Origin: Moniliella sp. 'wahieum'
Lineage: Eukaryota > Basidiomycota > Moniliellomycetes > Moniliellales > Moniliellaceae
Assembly (NCBI GenBank): GCA_003971905.1
Contig: RSEE01000058.1
Coordinates: 248,001-312,000 of the forward strand
Direction of reading: 5' to 3'
Length of the DNA stretch: 64,000 nucleotides
The notes under the pieces are model-generated. The model did not search any database, was not told the origin of the DNA, and saw only the letters and a list, made by a program, of their open reading frames with translations. How positions within the stretch are numbered: the stretch's first letter is position 1; each line of letters begins with the position of its first letter. Below are positions 35,546 to 47,109 of the stretch, one piece after another. The position numbers were made by a program, and so were the translations under genes.

Positions 35546-38500
35546 TTACAACGCGCCCCAAGGAGCAGCCAAGATAGTAGGAGAAGGGGTATTGTCATAA
35601 TCATACTCTTCTCGGTCCACCTGGACGATTGGTGGTGCATGATGCAAGTTGCTTTTCAATTTCCTTTTCCTGTCAGTCTCGTGGTCGTCTCCATTCTTGT
35701 GCTCGTGGTCAGGCGCGGACGGGGGCACAGTAGCCAAGGTAGGCATGGCCAAGCGCGGCTCGGTCCTCCGTTCGGTCTTCCGTTCGGTCCTCCGTTCGCC
35801 CCACTGTTCGCCCCAAGGTTCGCTCCACCGATCACGTTCAGACCGTTCAGGCGAGTGGGCCAAGTGGGAAGGAGGAGCGGCAGAAGGTCGAAAAGTAGGT
35901 TGGACAGCGGGATGGGCTTTGGTACCAGCCTGCGTGGCTACCCGTTCGTTCCGTTCGGGCGAATGGGCGAGGGCGACACGAGGCGGAGGGGGAGGGAGTA
36001 CCGTTCCAGGTGGAGGACGAAGTGGGAGGAAGCGTCCGAGCGAACTAGTACTGCCACTGGGACTGGCATTGGCACTGGGGCTGGGATTGAGGCTGGAGGT
36101 GGGATTAGCATTGGTGCTGGGATTGGTGCTTGGATGGGGATTGGGATGGGGATGGGGATTGGGATTGGGATTGGGGCTGCGGGTGGGACTGGGGTTGGGG
36201 CCAGGTAAGGCAGGCCCCAGTGAAGCGGAACAAGGTGGTGCGTACTTGTGGGCTGTGGCAGTAGGAGAAGAGAGGAGTTCCTCCTTATCGTTGCTCGAGG
36301 CAAATGTCGTGTTGGGTGCTGTGCGAGTGGCAGGCGCCGACCCAGGCGCCGACCCAGGCCCAGACCCTGACGCAGACCCAGGCACAAGCACAGGTACGGG
36401 CACAGGTAGGGGCAGAGCGGTTCCGCCCTGTTCAGGCGAAGGCAGGGCCGGGGACTGCGAGGGTGCATGGGGGGTGGCCTCGTCGCGTCCAGAAAGAAGG
36501 GAGAGACCGAGGGTCGCACGAGGTCGTGGGGGGAGGAACTCGAGCGACAAACGAGAAGAGGATGAGGTGGTAGATGGGGATCCAGTCAAGTCGGTGGGGG
36601 TAGCACTGGTACCGGTACGAGCTCGACGAATGTTAATGGAAGCGGCACGACGTAAACTAGCATGAGGAAGAGCTTCCTCTGATCCGAGCGTAGTGGGAGG
36701 AGGGAAAGGGTCTGAACTTTCCCTTTCCCCTCCCCCACTTACCTCTGGCTCGTCCGAGGGGGGAACCAGAACAACGTCGTTGATCACCGGGCCTACCATA
36801 CTACGTCGGTTGGTCCACGCTGCGATGCCCCCGGCAGCACGACGCCAGGTCTTGAGCAGTGCTTGCCCCGTCTCGGTGGACAGGTCGGTGGTGCCTTTAG
36901 TCTTGCCCAAGTCGGATGGACGAGGGCGATCCGCCGCATCCGTCAGGGGCGCAACATACTCACCCACACCGCGATCTTCTACAGCTGCTGCACTGCTTTC
37001 GGGCTCCCGTCCCGTTCCCGTCCCGTTCCCGCTCCCGCTCCGATTCCCCTCCTGTTCCCGTTCATGTTGCACCTCCGGCTGGGACGCGTGGGAGGCGAGC
37101 TGAACGTGAGGGTCTAGCGATTGAGCCGAGCTTGGATCAGGCTGTTCGGACGGCAGGTCAGGTGGGGGCGAGATGTCAGATGTATCGGGAAACGAGGAGC
37201 GTTTGGTTTGGCGCGGGGTGGGAGTGTGGTCGTGCTCGGACGGGAGATGGGGCGAGTGTAGATCGGAAGGGAGCGAGGGTAAGCTGAGGGTGGGGACTGA
37301 GGCGGAGAAGCGCATTCCACCCTTGGGAGCGTGAGCGTGGGTGTGGGCTTGGGGATCGCCATGGGGATCGAGGACAGTGTCCAACTCGGACGGGGAATCG
37401 TGTACGCTCTTACGTTGGAACCAGCTGCGTCGCCGTGCCTCGTCCGGCAGAGGAAGAATGTCGTCGATGGGAGACGAGTGGGGCGATCGACCTGAACCAG
37501 ATCGGCCTGGGCGGGAACGACGTTGTTTCTGAGCGACGACCAGTTGGGCCGCATCGTTGCGAGCCAAAACGTCAGTCAAGGAAGCCTTGGCCGAAAGGGG
37601 CGAAGATTTATTCTTTGTCTTGCGTCGACGGACTTGGCCCGTAACCGGCGATGGGGTGGCACCTCTACCGCACTGGCGCTGGCCAGGCCCGCATCGCCCG
37701 CACTGATCGCCACGGTCGGACCTGAAGGGCTTGGAGCCGGACTGGGCGAGGAGGTAGCCGTTTCTGCCCTCCTGGAGGAATGGGGATCGGGATGGGGATC
37801 GGAAGGGTGGTGGGATCTTCCAGCGGCTCAGGGTCGTGGGTTCGGGTTGTATCTTCGTGCGGCTGGGGGGGAGTATGTTCTTGCTCCGGAGCGCTCGGGG
37901 CGCTGGGGGTCGGGCGGCGTCGGCCCAAATCCCACCGCGCTGAGCGTAGTCGGAAGAGTCGAAAAAGGTAAAGTCATCCATGTGGGGGAGAACGAGGGAC
38001 TCGACGACCAACTCTTTGATTTTCGCCTCGATGGTGCGGGTGATCAAGGACCACTGAACCTGGCGAGCCGACACGCCAGGGATGATGGCAAAGTCCATTT
38101 GCGGGGGGCGGGTGAACCCCCACCACATGCGGTTGGAAGGAGGGGGTTTGATGGTGAACAGGGCGTTGCCCTCGAGTGAGCGCAGTTCGACCGCCAGAGA
38201 GAGGGGGACACCGTACGTGTATGCCGGGTTCTTGAGCCCGGGAAGGCCCAGGGTTAAGACCGTGGCGATCACCACTCTCATCTGGCCCTTGTAGTGGACT
38301 GAGGCCTCCATGGTCGCCTCGCCCTCTGGCGTAAGAGCCTTGAGCATCGGGCGACCAAAGAGCGGAGGCGCGGAACCAATGTTGACCTGCACCACCTCGA
38401 CCGGTCCGAGGAAGGCAGGTGTCTTGATCCGAGAGAGTTTGCGGCGAAGCTTAGCCGTCAAAGCCTGTTCCGTCCAGGCAGTACGGCAAATACCGACCCA

Positions 38501-39556
38501 ATAGCGGCCCAACAAAGCATTGAACCAGCGCAGCGGCAAAGGATCCGGCACGTCGTCCAAGCGTTGCATCAAATTGTGCATATCATCCTTGGAAAACGCC
38601 TCGCCGACCGGGTCGCCGGGGTCGAGGTTCGCCTTGGCATAGGGGGCAGTCACACTACGCCCGGAGGAGGCTCGAGCGACGCTTTGAACAAGGCAAAGTA
38701 CCATTCCTCCAGGTCGGGCGCTGTGGGGGCAAATACGAACCACTCGTTCCGAGCGGTTGGGACGGGGAGTTCTGGGCTTTTTTCCGTTCCGCGCTGTGAG
38801 GTGGGAGCTACGATGCGGACCGCGTTTCTGCGGACAAACAGTTCTGCATCCAGCACCGGGCCCTCGGGCTGAGGAAGGGGATCGGGAGTGAGACCAGCGT
38901 GGGCATCGGGCGAGTGGGGGGAAGGACCGAGGGGTCCCAGAGCATCGCCGATCCAAGGCCCATAGATACTGACGCGCGTCCCACGCAGATCAATCGCAGC
39001 ATACACTTCACCAGGTCCGGACGCGGGCAAGCCAGGGCGGTAGAGGTAGAGGATGGACGACTTGAGCACAGCATGGAAAGATGCGTCGCCTGGCGGGGCT
39101 TGGGGGCGTGCTTTCCCTTGCTTGCATTGGCAGACGAAGCTGGTGGCTCCTTTTCCGATCCAGACAGCAGGCCGGATCCGCCATCGTCCATCGCTGATCC
39201 CTTTTTGCCGCGTGGCTCGGAGCGCACCAGGCCACGGTACATGGCGCTGACGTAGCCGCCGCTGCGGGTCAAAAGGCCGTCGCGAGCGGCGGCGGGCGGC
39301 GGGGGCGGGGGGCGGTAGGGGGGCCATCGCGAGCCCAATGGCGTGTGACGACCAGAGGGCCGGCACGGGTGGGGGCAGGGGCAGGGGCAGAGGAGGCGAC
39401 TGGGTCGGCGGGCCCGTTGGGCAGATGCTCGAGCGGCACAGCATCCACCAGCTTCGGGGCGCGGCACAGCAGTAGGACATAAGCCACCGCCACACACAGC
39501 GGCAGGAAGGTCAGTGCGCCCGCCATGTACAGCGCGAGCGCAGTCAGCACACCCAT
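35546..39556 (-). CDS. PH-SMP lipid-transfer protein, Nvj2/TEX2-like
   Basis: Nvj2/TEX2 proteins sit in the ER membrane and move ceramide or other lipids at ER contact sites. The start MGVLTALALYMAGALTFLPL gives an N-terminal membrane anchor (residues about 1-28, ending VAVAYVLLLC). A PH-like domain follows (TRSGGYVSAMYRGLVRSEP; SSILYLYRPG; YAAIDLRGTRVSIYGPWIG; EWFVFAPTAPDLEEWYFALF). The SMP domain spans roughly 38580-37950 (RWFNALLGRYWVGICRTAW; FGRPMLKALTPEGEATMEAS; YKGQMRVVIATVLTLGLPGL; DFAIIPGVSARQVQWSLI; IKELVVESLVLPHMDDFTFF). After it comes a disordered tail of some 780 residues rich in Pro/Ser with repeats, ending IVQVDREEYDYDNTP. One frame stays open for most of SMP and tail; jumps occur near 38660 and 39300. 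Confidence 0.87.
36116..36180 (-). repeat. GGGATT-type repeat in the PH-SMP gene
   Basis: Short GGGATT/GGGATG words on the + strand encode a Pro-Asn repeat (NPNPNPHPHPNPHP) in the disordered tail on the minus strand. Confidence 0.8.
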
Positions 39557-39717
39557 GGCGTGGTCGTGTGCGGCGCAGCGCCAGCGACCGTCGGCGGTGG
39601 TGGTGGTGGTGGGGGCGGCGGCGGCGGCGGTGGTGGAGGCGCTCGCTCGACGGAGTGGCAGGCCGCATGCATCATGCATCAGGCGTGGTGCATGATGGGT
39701 GAGCGATGCTGGGCGCT

Positions 39718-39735
39718 GGAGTACTAGAGTACTCC
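39718..39735. promoter_or_regulatory. Perfect inverted repeat GGAGTACT-AG-AGTACTCC
   Basis: Eight-base arms, two-base spacer, about 160 bases before the start of the PH-SMP gene. The form suits a dimeric DNA-binding protein site, which is inference. Confidence 0.5.
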
Positions 39736-40474
39736 GACTGAGCATTGAAGCATCACCCGCTGAGGGGGCGTGCGGTGGGTGACGCTGACGTGGCCACCAC
39801 ACGATGATAAGAGCCCCGGCCGCTCGGGCGGTCGTCTGAGGCCCGACGATCACGCCGGCCACGGCCCAGCTCAGCCGGAGCTCAGGCGCAGGGCTGACGG
39901 AGACCACCCGCCGTTCCCCATGCTCAACACCAGTGCACCAGCACACCAAAGTTATATACTAGCTGAGGGATTTTGTGCGCAGATTGCCTGGGGGGGTCGC
40001 TCGAAATGTCGTCCCAAGGGACAGATCCTTCAGTTCAACGTTCATCGACATCCATCGTCAATCGTCTTTAACATTTCCCCATTCCTTCCGTGCGCCTGAA
40101 CGATCATTCGGATCTTGAGGTCGATCTAAGGGAACGAGCGCGTGGGCTACACCACGCCAACAGGGGGAAAAGGAGAGTCGTATTGAATACACGGTAGGGG
40201 GGGCAGAAAAAAATGCACTTCTCACTGACGTCACAGCAGTGTGTTGAGATTGAGGAGGTCTGAGAAATAAAAGCTGGTAAATGCCTCCGCCCAGGAGCGA
40301 CGGTTCAACGATAAACGTTAAACAAACAATATATACTGGTGTAGCCAATAAACCCAGAGTAAACCCCTCCCACGAAGCAGTCTCCCACTGAATCGATCAA
40401 CAAACCGGACCAACATCCACAACATCCACAACCACAACAGCAACAACCACACCAACCACGACCGCGCCAACAAC

Positions 40475-40482
40475 AAAAAAAA
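40475..40482 (-). terminator. Pol III T-run terminator of tRNA-Lys
   Basis: Eight T on the minus strand, two bases after the tRNA 3' end. Confidence 0.85.
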
Positions 40483-40484
40483 TG

Positions 40485-40569
40485 CGCCCCACGTGGGACT
40501 CGAACCCACAACCGTGAGATGGACCTATTGGGTAAGAGTCTCAAATTCTACCGATTGAAATAGCGAGGC
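40485..40569 (-). tRNA. tRNA-Lys(CUU) with 12-nt intron
   Basis: Folding by hand gives a full cloverleaf. Acceptor GCCTCGC pairs with GTGGGGC using two G-T wobbles; discriminator G. D arm TTTC-AATCGGTA-GAAT (three of four pairs). Anticodon stem TGAGA/TCTCA with loop CTCTTA...A, anticodon CTT. The 12-nt insert CCCAATAGGTCC lies between positions 37 and 38, the canonical nuclear intron site. T arm GTGGG-TTCGAGT-CCCAC. Mature length 73. B box GGTTCGAGTCC is consensus and a T8 terminator follows. Confidence 0.92.
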
Positions 40570-40883
40570 GGACAAGCACTGATGCAAGGCATCGGGAAGC
40601 GATGCGACCATGCTCGTTGCGCGACTGGGGGTGCACGGACACTACGCTTTAAACAGTACGGGGATTGGGGACCAGAACAAGGTTGGGGAAAAGGGAGGGG
40701 GGAAAGAGAGGGGGAAAAGGGAATAGGGGAAGGGGGAAGGGGGTGGTAACCGGCAACTCAGCGCAAAAGTTGAATACACCAAATCGAGAGAGAAAGGAGC
40801 AAAAGTACCGAACCGAGGAGCCCATGCAGCCCAACCCGCCGTGGGGACCGAGAGGACAAGCAAACTAAGCTTCCTGACGAGAT

Positions 40884-40917
40884 ACAGTACCAGTACCAGT
40901 ACCAGTACCAGTACCAG
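40884..40917 (+). repeat. CAGTAC microsatellite
   Basis: Five to six copies of CAGTAC lie just beyond the 3' end of the unknown proline-rich gene. Confidence 0.9.
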
Positions 40918-40936
40918 CAGGATGAGTACGCTCAAG

Positions 40937-42107
40937 TTAGTTGGTCGGTACGATGCCCTGCTTGCCGAGCCGGGCCAACTTTTCCATAATACGCTTCCGC
41001 GGCGCGCCGAGGGGAGCGGGGGCGAAGGTGCAGCCAAGCTGCCGAGGGAGTGGGCGCAGTGGTGGAGGCAGGAGCCGGAGCAGGAGCAGGAGGAGCAGGG
41101 GCCGTAGGGGCACGAAGGATCGGCGCAGAGGGCAAGGTGGAAACGGTGACTGTTCCAGGGGTGGAACTGGTTTGGGAGACGGGGGGGTTGGAGGGAGGAG
41201 AAGGGGGAGCAGGGGAGTGGGAAAGAACCAGAGGAAGAGGAGCGGGGACGTGCGGCGACAAGCTGAACAGGGGAAGAAGTACTTGCTTTCATTCCGAGCT
41301 GGAGCACGGGAGGCGAAGGGTCAGGCTGCATTGAGGGTGGGTTGGGTTTGGGTTTGGGTTGGGTCTGGGTGGGCACGTCGGGAGGAGGACTAACGCAGGC
41401 CACCGTACAGAGTAAAGCGTCGCATAGACTTGCGTTTATCGCTTCTTGTCTTTTTGCGTCCAATGGATGACCAGTCGCGTTCGGGCAAGGGACTGGCACT
41501 GGCCGCGTTGACGGCCGGCGTCCAGGTAGAGCCCAAACCTTCGGAGGACGGGGTGGGGGAAACGCGTCGGCCGCCACGTAGGATGGCTTCCATGTCCCAT
41601 GCTGACGAGGCGGCCGAGTCGAGGTTGCCTGGGCCGTAGGGGCGTGTTCGGACCGCATAGGATTCGCCCTCGGGCGTAGCAAAGTCCTGCCACGGCTCTG
41701 GGTTGACGCCCCACAGATCGGTGTGCTTGGATTTCTTGGAAGCGTGGGGCAGGCGCGACGTAGCCAGGGCGGTGGAACCCGTTGCATTGTCGTATTCGGC
41801 GGCAGGGCTGACGGGAAGGTAAGGGTCGAGGCAGGCGGGGTGGTGTGCAGATCGGACCCAAACGCGCGCACAGGCGGGCGTCGGCACGATTGCGGTGGGG
41901 CGTGAGGGCGTCGTAGGGCGAGTCGTGGGGACGTGGCCGCCCTCGGCAGTGAAGGGTGCGTCGAGGGCATCGATGACGTCGTAGGCCCTGGGGGCGGTTC
42001 GAGCGGGAGGGCAGGAGGGGGTGGGAAAAAGGCGAGGGGTTGCAGCGGCGTCGGCCCGGGGACTGGCGGTGGGGCCCGGGTTGACGATGGTTCATGGCGG
42101 CCAGCAT
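40937..42107 (-). CDS. Unknown proline-rich protein
   Basis: I do not recognise a family. The start MLAAMNHRQPGPTASPRADA opens a Pro/Ala-rich segment, then natural-looking sequence AYDVIDALDAPFTAEGGHVP, SPAAEYDNATGSTALATSR, KKSKHTDLWGVNPEPWQDF, RTRPYGPGNLDSAASSAWDM and RDWSSIGRKKTRSDKRKSMR. A second Pro-rich stretch (TQTQPKPKPNPPSMQP) leads to a conserved-looking basic end, APRKRIMEKLARLGKQGIVP, stop at 40937-40939. At least three frame jumps are needed, near 41880, 41395 and 41000. The spread of W, D and K residues argues for real coding; the competing 762-residue open frame on this strand reads as an Arg/Pro-rich shadow in most places. Role unknown. Confidence 0.5.
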
Positions 42108-45100
42108 GGCGCGGGCAGAGGGAGGGAGGGGGGGGGGGGCTGGTGGTGGTTGGTGGTGGTGTGGTGGTGGGAGGGTTGGGGGGGGCAGCTGGGAGGCGGC
42201 GAAGACGGGGAGGAGGACAGGGGCGAGGTGCGGGGGCGCGGGAGCACGTGTGGTGTGGCGCAGTGCGGGGCTCGCTGTGCCGTTGCCCCAAGTCCGAAGA
42301 AGCACACCCGAGGGCTGTCCTGGCAGAAGAGCGCCAGTGCGCCAGTGCGCCAGTGCCCAAATGCAGACGCTCGGCTGGCACCTCGGTTGGCGCACCAGCT
42401 GGCGGCTGCAAGCCTGCACGCCTGCAGCCTGCATGCCAGCCGCCTGTGTGTGCTGTGGCGGGCCGCTGCGTTTGGCGGTCGCCCAACACGCCGCGCGCAC
42501 GCCCACTGTCCCCCGGCGCTGGCGCTCGGCGGCGCGCACGGGGCCAGTCTGCCACGGAGGCCTGCCAGCTGGGGTACGCGCGGGGAGGCAGGTGGCCGAC
42601 TGGCGCTGTGCCGGGCGCACTCTGCGCATCCCACACAGGCGAACCGAGCCGGAGCGCGTAGGCTCGGCGCACAGGACCAGTGTCCACTACGGATCGACGT
42701 CGGTTCGCTGCAAGCCGGGTGGCTGGCCTCTGCTTGGGCAGCGCTACGCAGCCTAACCACACGCGGCTCGCCAGCGCCCTGGGACGAAAGTCTGGCCATC
42801 GCGCTTGGAGCTCTACTTGGGAATGCAGAATGGGCCATCCAGCTGGTAGACGCTCTGGTACCTCGGGTAGCCACCACCCCCAACATTCCCTCGAGTCATA
42901 AACCATCCCTCCACACTTTACTACGTTCATTAATCATTGGGCCCCCAAACGCCCCTTCTGGACCACATCCGTGCCTTATTCACATGTCACAAATCGAGAT
43001 GACACTGCGGGGCGTGTCAGCGTCAGCGTCCAGCGGGAGATCTTTCTGACTCTGGAAGCTTGGCGCTTGTTGAGCCTTGCGCGTGTGACGCATTGAGACG
43101 CAACCTTGTAGAGCTGATACGCTGATGCGCTGATGCGCCCGTGGGCGTTGGGAGGAACACGATGTGGCGCACCAGGCCCAACCAGGTGGCTATACCGTAG
43201 CGTTGTACATAGATGGAACTAGGGACTAGGCAGGCACCTTGTGTGTTGTGTCAAAACAGGACATGTGACTTGTGACGCGTGACGCGTCAGCGTGATGCGT
43301 AACTGGCTCTTTGGGTCGGTATATTTCAGTGGCGTCGGTTACCGCTTACCGGTTCCCGGTTACTGGGTACCGGTTATCTTATGACTTGCCCGGTTCCTTC
43401 CGGAGCCTCGAGTCCCGGTACACGCTGCAGTTCTTCGCAGTCTATCGCCAGTCCTTCGCCTTTTAAATTTTAACAAGCTTTTGGGACCACACTGGAATCT
43501 ACTCGAGTCCATGTCGCGCCGATACACCCACGTTTTCACCAAGGAAATGTTCCCACTTTTCAATACCAAACGTACACTTTTGCTTGCTCCCTCTTCGTCT
43601 CTCCCCAACGTCCAACAACAATAACCTGTCTGTCGCTGAAGCTTGAAGTGGCCCTAGTGGATCCTCGCGCGTTCCCTCTGTCGCATGTTGTCACATGTCA
43701 TGCATGTCACTAGTAAAGTGCTCCTCAGCACACTCAGCCACGGCCGTTCGCTGGTCTCCTATGCTGCTATACCCCCCCCATCCTCCCCCTTGCTGCTGTC
43801 CCCGCACATCACCATCTGCATCACCAAAGTAGCAGGCCAGATAACTTATTAATGACTGTCCTGATGTCAGTGATTTACGCTGGCCTATAGCAAGCCTACT
43901 TGGCGTGATAACAGACAAGTGGCGCAGCACTCCGGCTGCCGGAGCGCGAGTGTCGTCCGGCAGGCAGGTGTGCTGGTAGACTTGAACGTTCAAGCTTCAA
44001 GATCCATGTCACTAAGCTTGCGCAGAGTACTGGCCCAATAAGCTTGCCTAGGCCGCGTTTTCGCATCGGGTTTACTGGCTGTATCACTCCTTAATCCTTG
44101 CCCTTGCTCAGCTTGCTCGCCTGCCCCACCACTTCCCTCTTCCCTCTTCCTCTTATCTTTCTCACTCTTTCCCTCTTCTCTCTTTGATCCTACTGAGACG
44201 CATGGGCTGACTTGGCGCGCACGGGCCTACGTCCGCCAGGCCCTCTAGACACGCAGGAGAGCAGCGCTTGTCCCTTACCTCACCTCAGCCATCGTGACCA
44301 TCGCCACCGCCTGTCTTCCCGTACAAGGGGAGGGGGGGCGGACGAGCCCGCCGCGCCATGGGGGGGGAGGATTGGTCGCATGGTTCGACCGGGGGAGCGA
44401 GGGCTTGCAGTGCATGCTCCCGCTCGATGACACGCGCTCCACGAGGCTCGGTCAATCGGTGGTCGACCGGGGACGATCGAGTGGGGGGGGGCGGTCGGGC
44501 GTGGCTCGCACCAAAGGTGGTCGGACGACGATGGCAGGCGGGGCGGGCTGGGTGTGCGGACGGACCGCTCAGCTACGCCGAGGGGGTTCAGCAGCACGAA
44601 TGGGCCCGGTAGCAGGAGTCGGTCGACCGGGAGCAGGAGCGGGAGCAGGAGCAGGCAAGAGCAACATGAGTGAGCAATGGACGGGGTCGTTGCGCAAGGC
44701 GGCGTCGGCGTGTTTGTGGCGAGGTGGGACGGGTTCCTTGTGGGCGGCGGGTAGGATGTGTTTGGGGCGGCGCCGCAGCGCAAGAAGAAGATGTATCAGT
44801 GGTGCTACGGGCGAATTGCAGTGAGGGGTGGTTCTGAGAGCAGCAGGAGCAAAAGAGAAGAAAGAAAGAAGGCGCCGATACGACGGGCGAGTATAATTCC
44901 GACTGTAACATGTAATGGTCGGCGCTCGGCAGCTGCTCTGCCCGCCGCCGCCCCAACCTTGCTGCCCCCGCACTGTCCCCCAGCCCCACACTGGGCCAGT
45001 GCCCTCCCTCTTCCGCCTGACCGGCTACCCGCGGCCCGGCCCCATGCCTCGCTCCAAGCTCCACCCCTTAAAGTAGTCGACCCCAAGCACCCACTTGGCT

Positions 45101-45178
45101 CTGTGTCCATCCCACGGCCCTCGACCCACCTTTACATCTACCGCCACCACCACCTCCTCCTCCTCCACCTCCTCCACC
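42108..45178. other. Long spacer without a supported gene
   Basis: 42100-42880 is very GC-rich and open in many frames, with GTGGTGGTTGGTGGTGGTG, a triple GCGCCAGT near 42331-42355 and self-similar GCCTGCAGCCTGCATGCC. 43080-43140 has GCTGATGCGCTGATGCGCC; 43275-43300 has TGACGCGTGACGCGTCAGCG; 43335-43378 repeats CCGGTTA/CGGTTAC. GAAGCTTGAAG is at 43638 and TTCAAGCTTCAAG at 43989. A possible short ORF on the minus strand at 44570-44990 (HILPAAHKEPVPPRHKHADA) is too weak to call. Confidence 0.45.
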
Positions 45179-47109
45179 ATGCGTGCCATGCTATCTATCC
45201 TGCGCCCCACGCGCCTCGCCTTCGGTCCTGCCGCCACAGCGATCCGAGGGAGCGTACGCGCCTTGTCCACCTCGCCCTCGTCCTGCTTTGATGCGCTGGC
45301 CTCTGTCCTGCCCGACACGGTTGACCGTCTGGCGCCGAGCTTCCAGGCGAACAAACAAGACATGGACCGACTTGTCAGCGAGTACGATGCCACCCTCGCT
45401 GCCATCTCGCTTGGCGGGTCGGAAAAGGCCAGGGCAAAACATGTCAAGCGAGGCAAGTTGTTGCCTCGGGAACGGTACGTTTCTATCTATCTTGTTTACT
45501 GCCTGCCTCCTCCTCCTATAACCCCCCCCCCCTTCCCTGCTAAAACACAAATCTACGAGGATGGTGGTATCCTAGGGCCAACGCGCTAACCCTTTCGCTA
45601 CCATTCCCGTTATCCATTACCGGTTCACATACTGTGTCACGTCGATTGTTGTGCGTAGCATTGCCCGCCTTCTGGATCCTGGTTCACCGTTCCTGGAGCT
45701 ATCGCCCTTGGCCGGGCACGAAGTGTACCCTGGGGAATCCGTTCCGGCCGCAGGGGTGATCACGGGGGTCGGGCAAGTGCGCGGGGTAGCGTGTATGGTA
45801 GTGGCGAACGATCCGACGGTGAAAGGTGGAGCGTACTACCCACTGTCAGTCAAGAAGCATTTACGTGCGCAAGCGATTGCGCGAGAAAACCGGTTACCGT
45901 GCGTGTACCTCAACGAGAGTGGTGGGGCAGCGTTACCGTACCAAGCCGAGGTGTTTCCGGACGAACAACACTTTGGAGCGATTTTTTACAATATGGCTCA
46001 ACTTTCGGCGCGGGCATTCCGCAAATTTCCGTCGTACACGGTATGAGTGTTGCGGGGGGCGCGTACGTGCCTGCAATGGCGGACGAAACGATCATTGTGC
46101 GTCGACAGGGACATATTTACCTTGCGGGTCCGCCGTTGGTCAAGGCGGCGTTGGGCGAGGTGGTGGACGACGAAGCGTTGGGCGGGGGGGAGATGCATAC
46201 GTCCGTCAGTGGGGTAGCGGATCATTTGGCGTGGGACGATGGTCATGCGATCGTCTTGGCTCGGGAAGCGGTGGGTCACCTCGGTCTGGCCGGTGTGGAG
46301 GCGACGACTGCGGCGCCCTATGCCAGTGAACCCCCGCTGTACCCGATGGAAGACTTGCATGGCATCGTATCGAGCAACTTGCGACAACCATTTGATGTGC
46401 GCAGTGTGATTGCCCGTTTGGTCGATGGCAGTCGCCTGCACGAGTTTAAAAAGGCGTATGGCACCACGCTCGTTACGGGGTTTGCGAGGCTGGGCGGGTA
46501 CCCGATTGGGATTGTGGGCAACAATGGGGTGCTGGTGAGTGAGAGTGCCAAGAAAGCGACATCGTTTATCCAGCTGTGCAACCAACGTCAAATCCCGCTC
46601 TTGTTCCTGGTCAACGTTACGGGCTACATGGTGGGCGAGGCAGCCGAACGGGGGGGCATCGCTAAAGATGGCGCCAAGATGGTCCGGGCTGTGGCAACGG
46701 CCGACGTGCCCAAGTTGACTGTCAACATTGGTTCGTCCTATGGTGCTGGGACGTACGGGATGGCAGGACGTGCGTACCGGCCTCGGTTCCTCTTTTCCTG
46801 GCCCAATGCCCGGACGAGCGTGATGGGAGGCGAGCGAGCAGTTAAGCCAAGTGATGCAGACGGTCAGTTCGAATGCAGCCGCTGCGGCGGGACTCAAGGA
46901 CCAGATTGATCGCGAGAGTCAAGCGCGGTATGGATCGGCACGGTTGTGGGACGACGGGATGATTCGGCCGCAAGATACGCGCTCGGTTCTTACGCTCGCC
47001 TTGGCTGTGGCAGAACAAGGGCGCGCGCGGAGCAGGCACTATGGCAGTGGCGATCGTCACCCAGCGTGGGATGGGAACGGGTATGCTGGAGGGGGTGTAC
47101 CGGATCTGA
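45179..47109 (+). CDS. MCCC2: Methylcrotonoyl-CoA carboxylase beta subunit, mitochondrial
   Basis: This subunit transfers the carboxyl group from biotin to 3-methylcrotonyl-CoA in leucine breakdown in the mitochondrial matrix; its biotin-carrying partner is not in the window. The start [20 protein letters not shown] is a typical Arg/Ala presequence. An intron at 45475-45658 joins LLPRER to [19 protein letters not shown]. Seen next: [112 protein letters not shown] and SVMGGE, all in family order, then the C-terminus [19 protein letters not shown]. Jumps near 46020 and 46840 change frame. The last frame ends GVYRI, close to the family's GVFRM, with TGA at 47107-47109. Confidence 0.95.

Larger units (their letters stand above)
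39557..40484. promoter_or_regulatory. Upstream region of the PH-SMP gene
   Basis: Contains GCATGCATCATGCATCAGGC near 39665, GTGCATGATGG near 39689, a perfect 18-base inverted repeat at 39718-39735, a CATCGACATCCATCGTCAATC stretch near 40044, and A/C-rich CAACAACCACACC-like sequence at 40420-40475. No gene is supported. Confidence 0.5.

Noticed and set aside
40642-42930. 762-residue open frame on the minus strand
   Set aside because: In most places it reads as an Arg/Pro/Ser-rich shadow typical of GC-rich DNA. Only short parts are compatible with the natural-looking protein called at 40937-42107.
42021-43049. 342-residue open frame on the + strand
   Set aside because: It covers GGT-repeat and self-similar GC-rich spacer, lies opposite the leader of another gene, and has no recognisable motif.
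43335-43378. CCGGTTA-type repeats as an internal telomere tract
   Set aside because: The words are irregular in length and alternate in orientation, and do not match the TTAGGG repeat usual in fungi.
44570-44990. Possible short minus-strand gene (HILPAAHKEPVPPRHKHADA)
   Set aside because: The frame breaks quickly, no family was recognised, and it overlaps Pro/Ala-rich shadow sequence.
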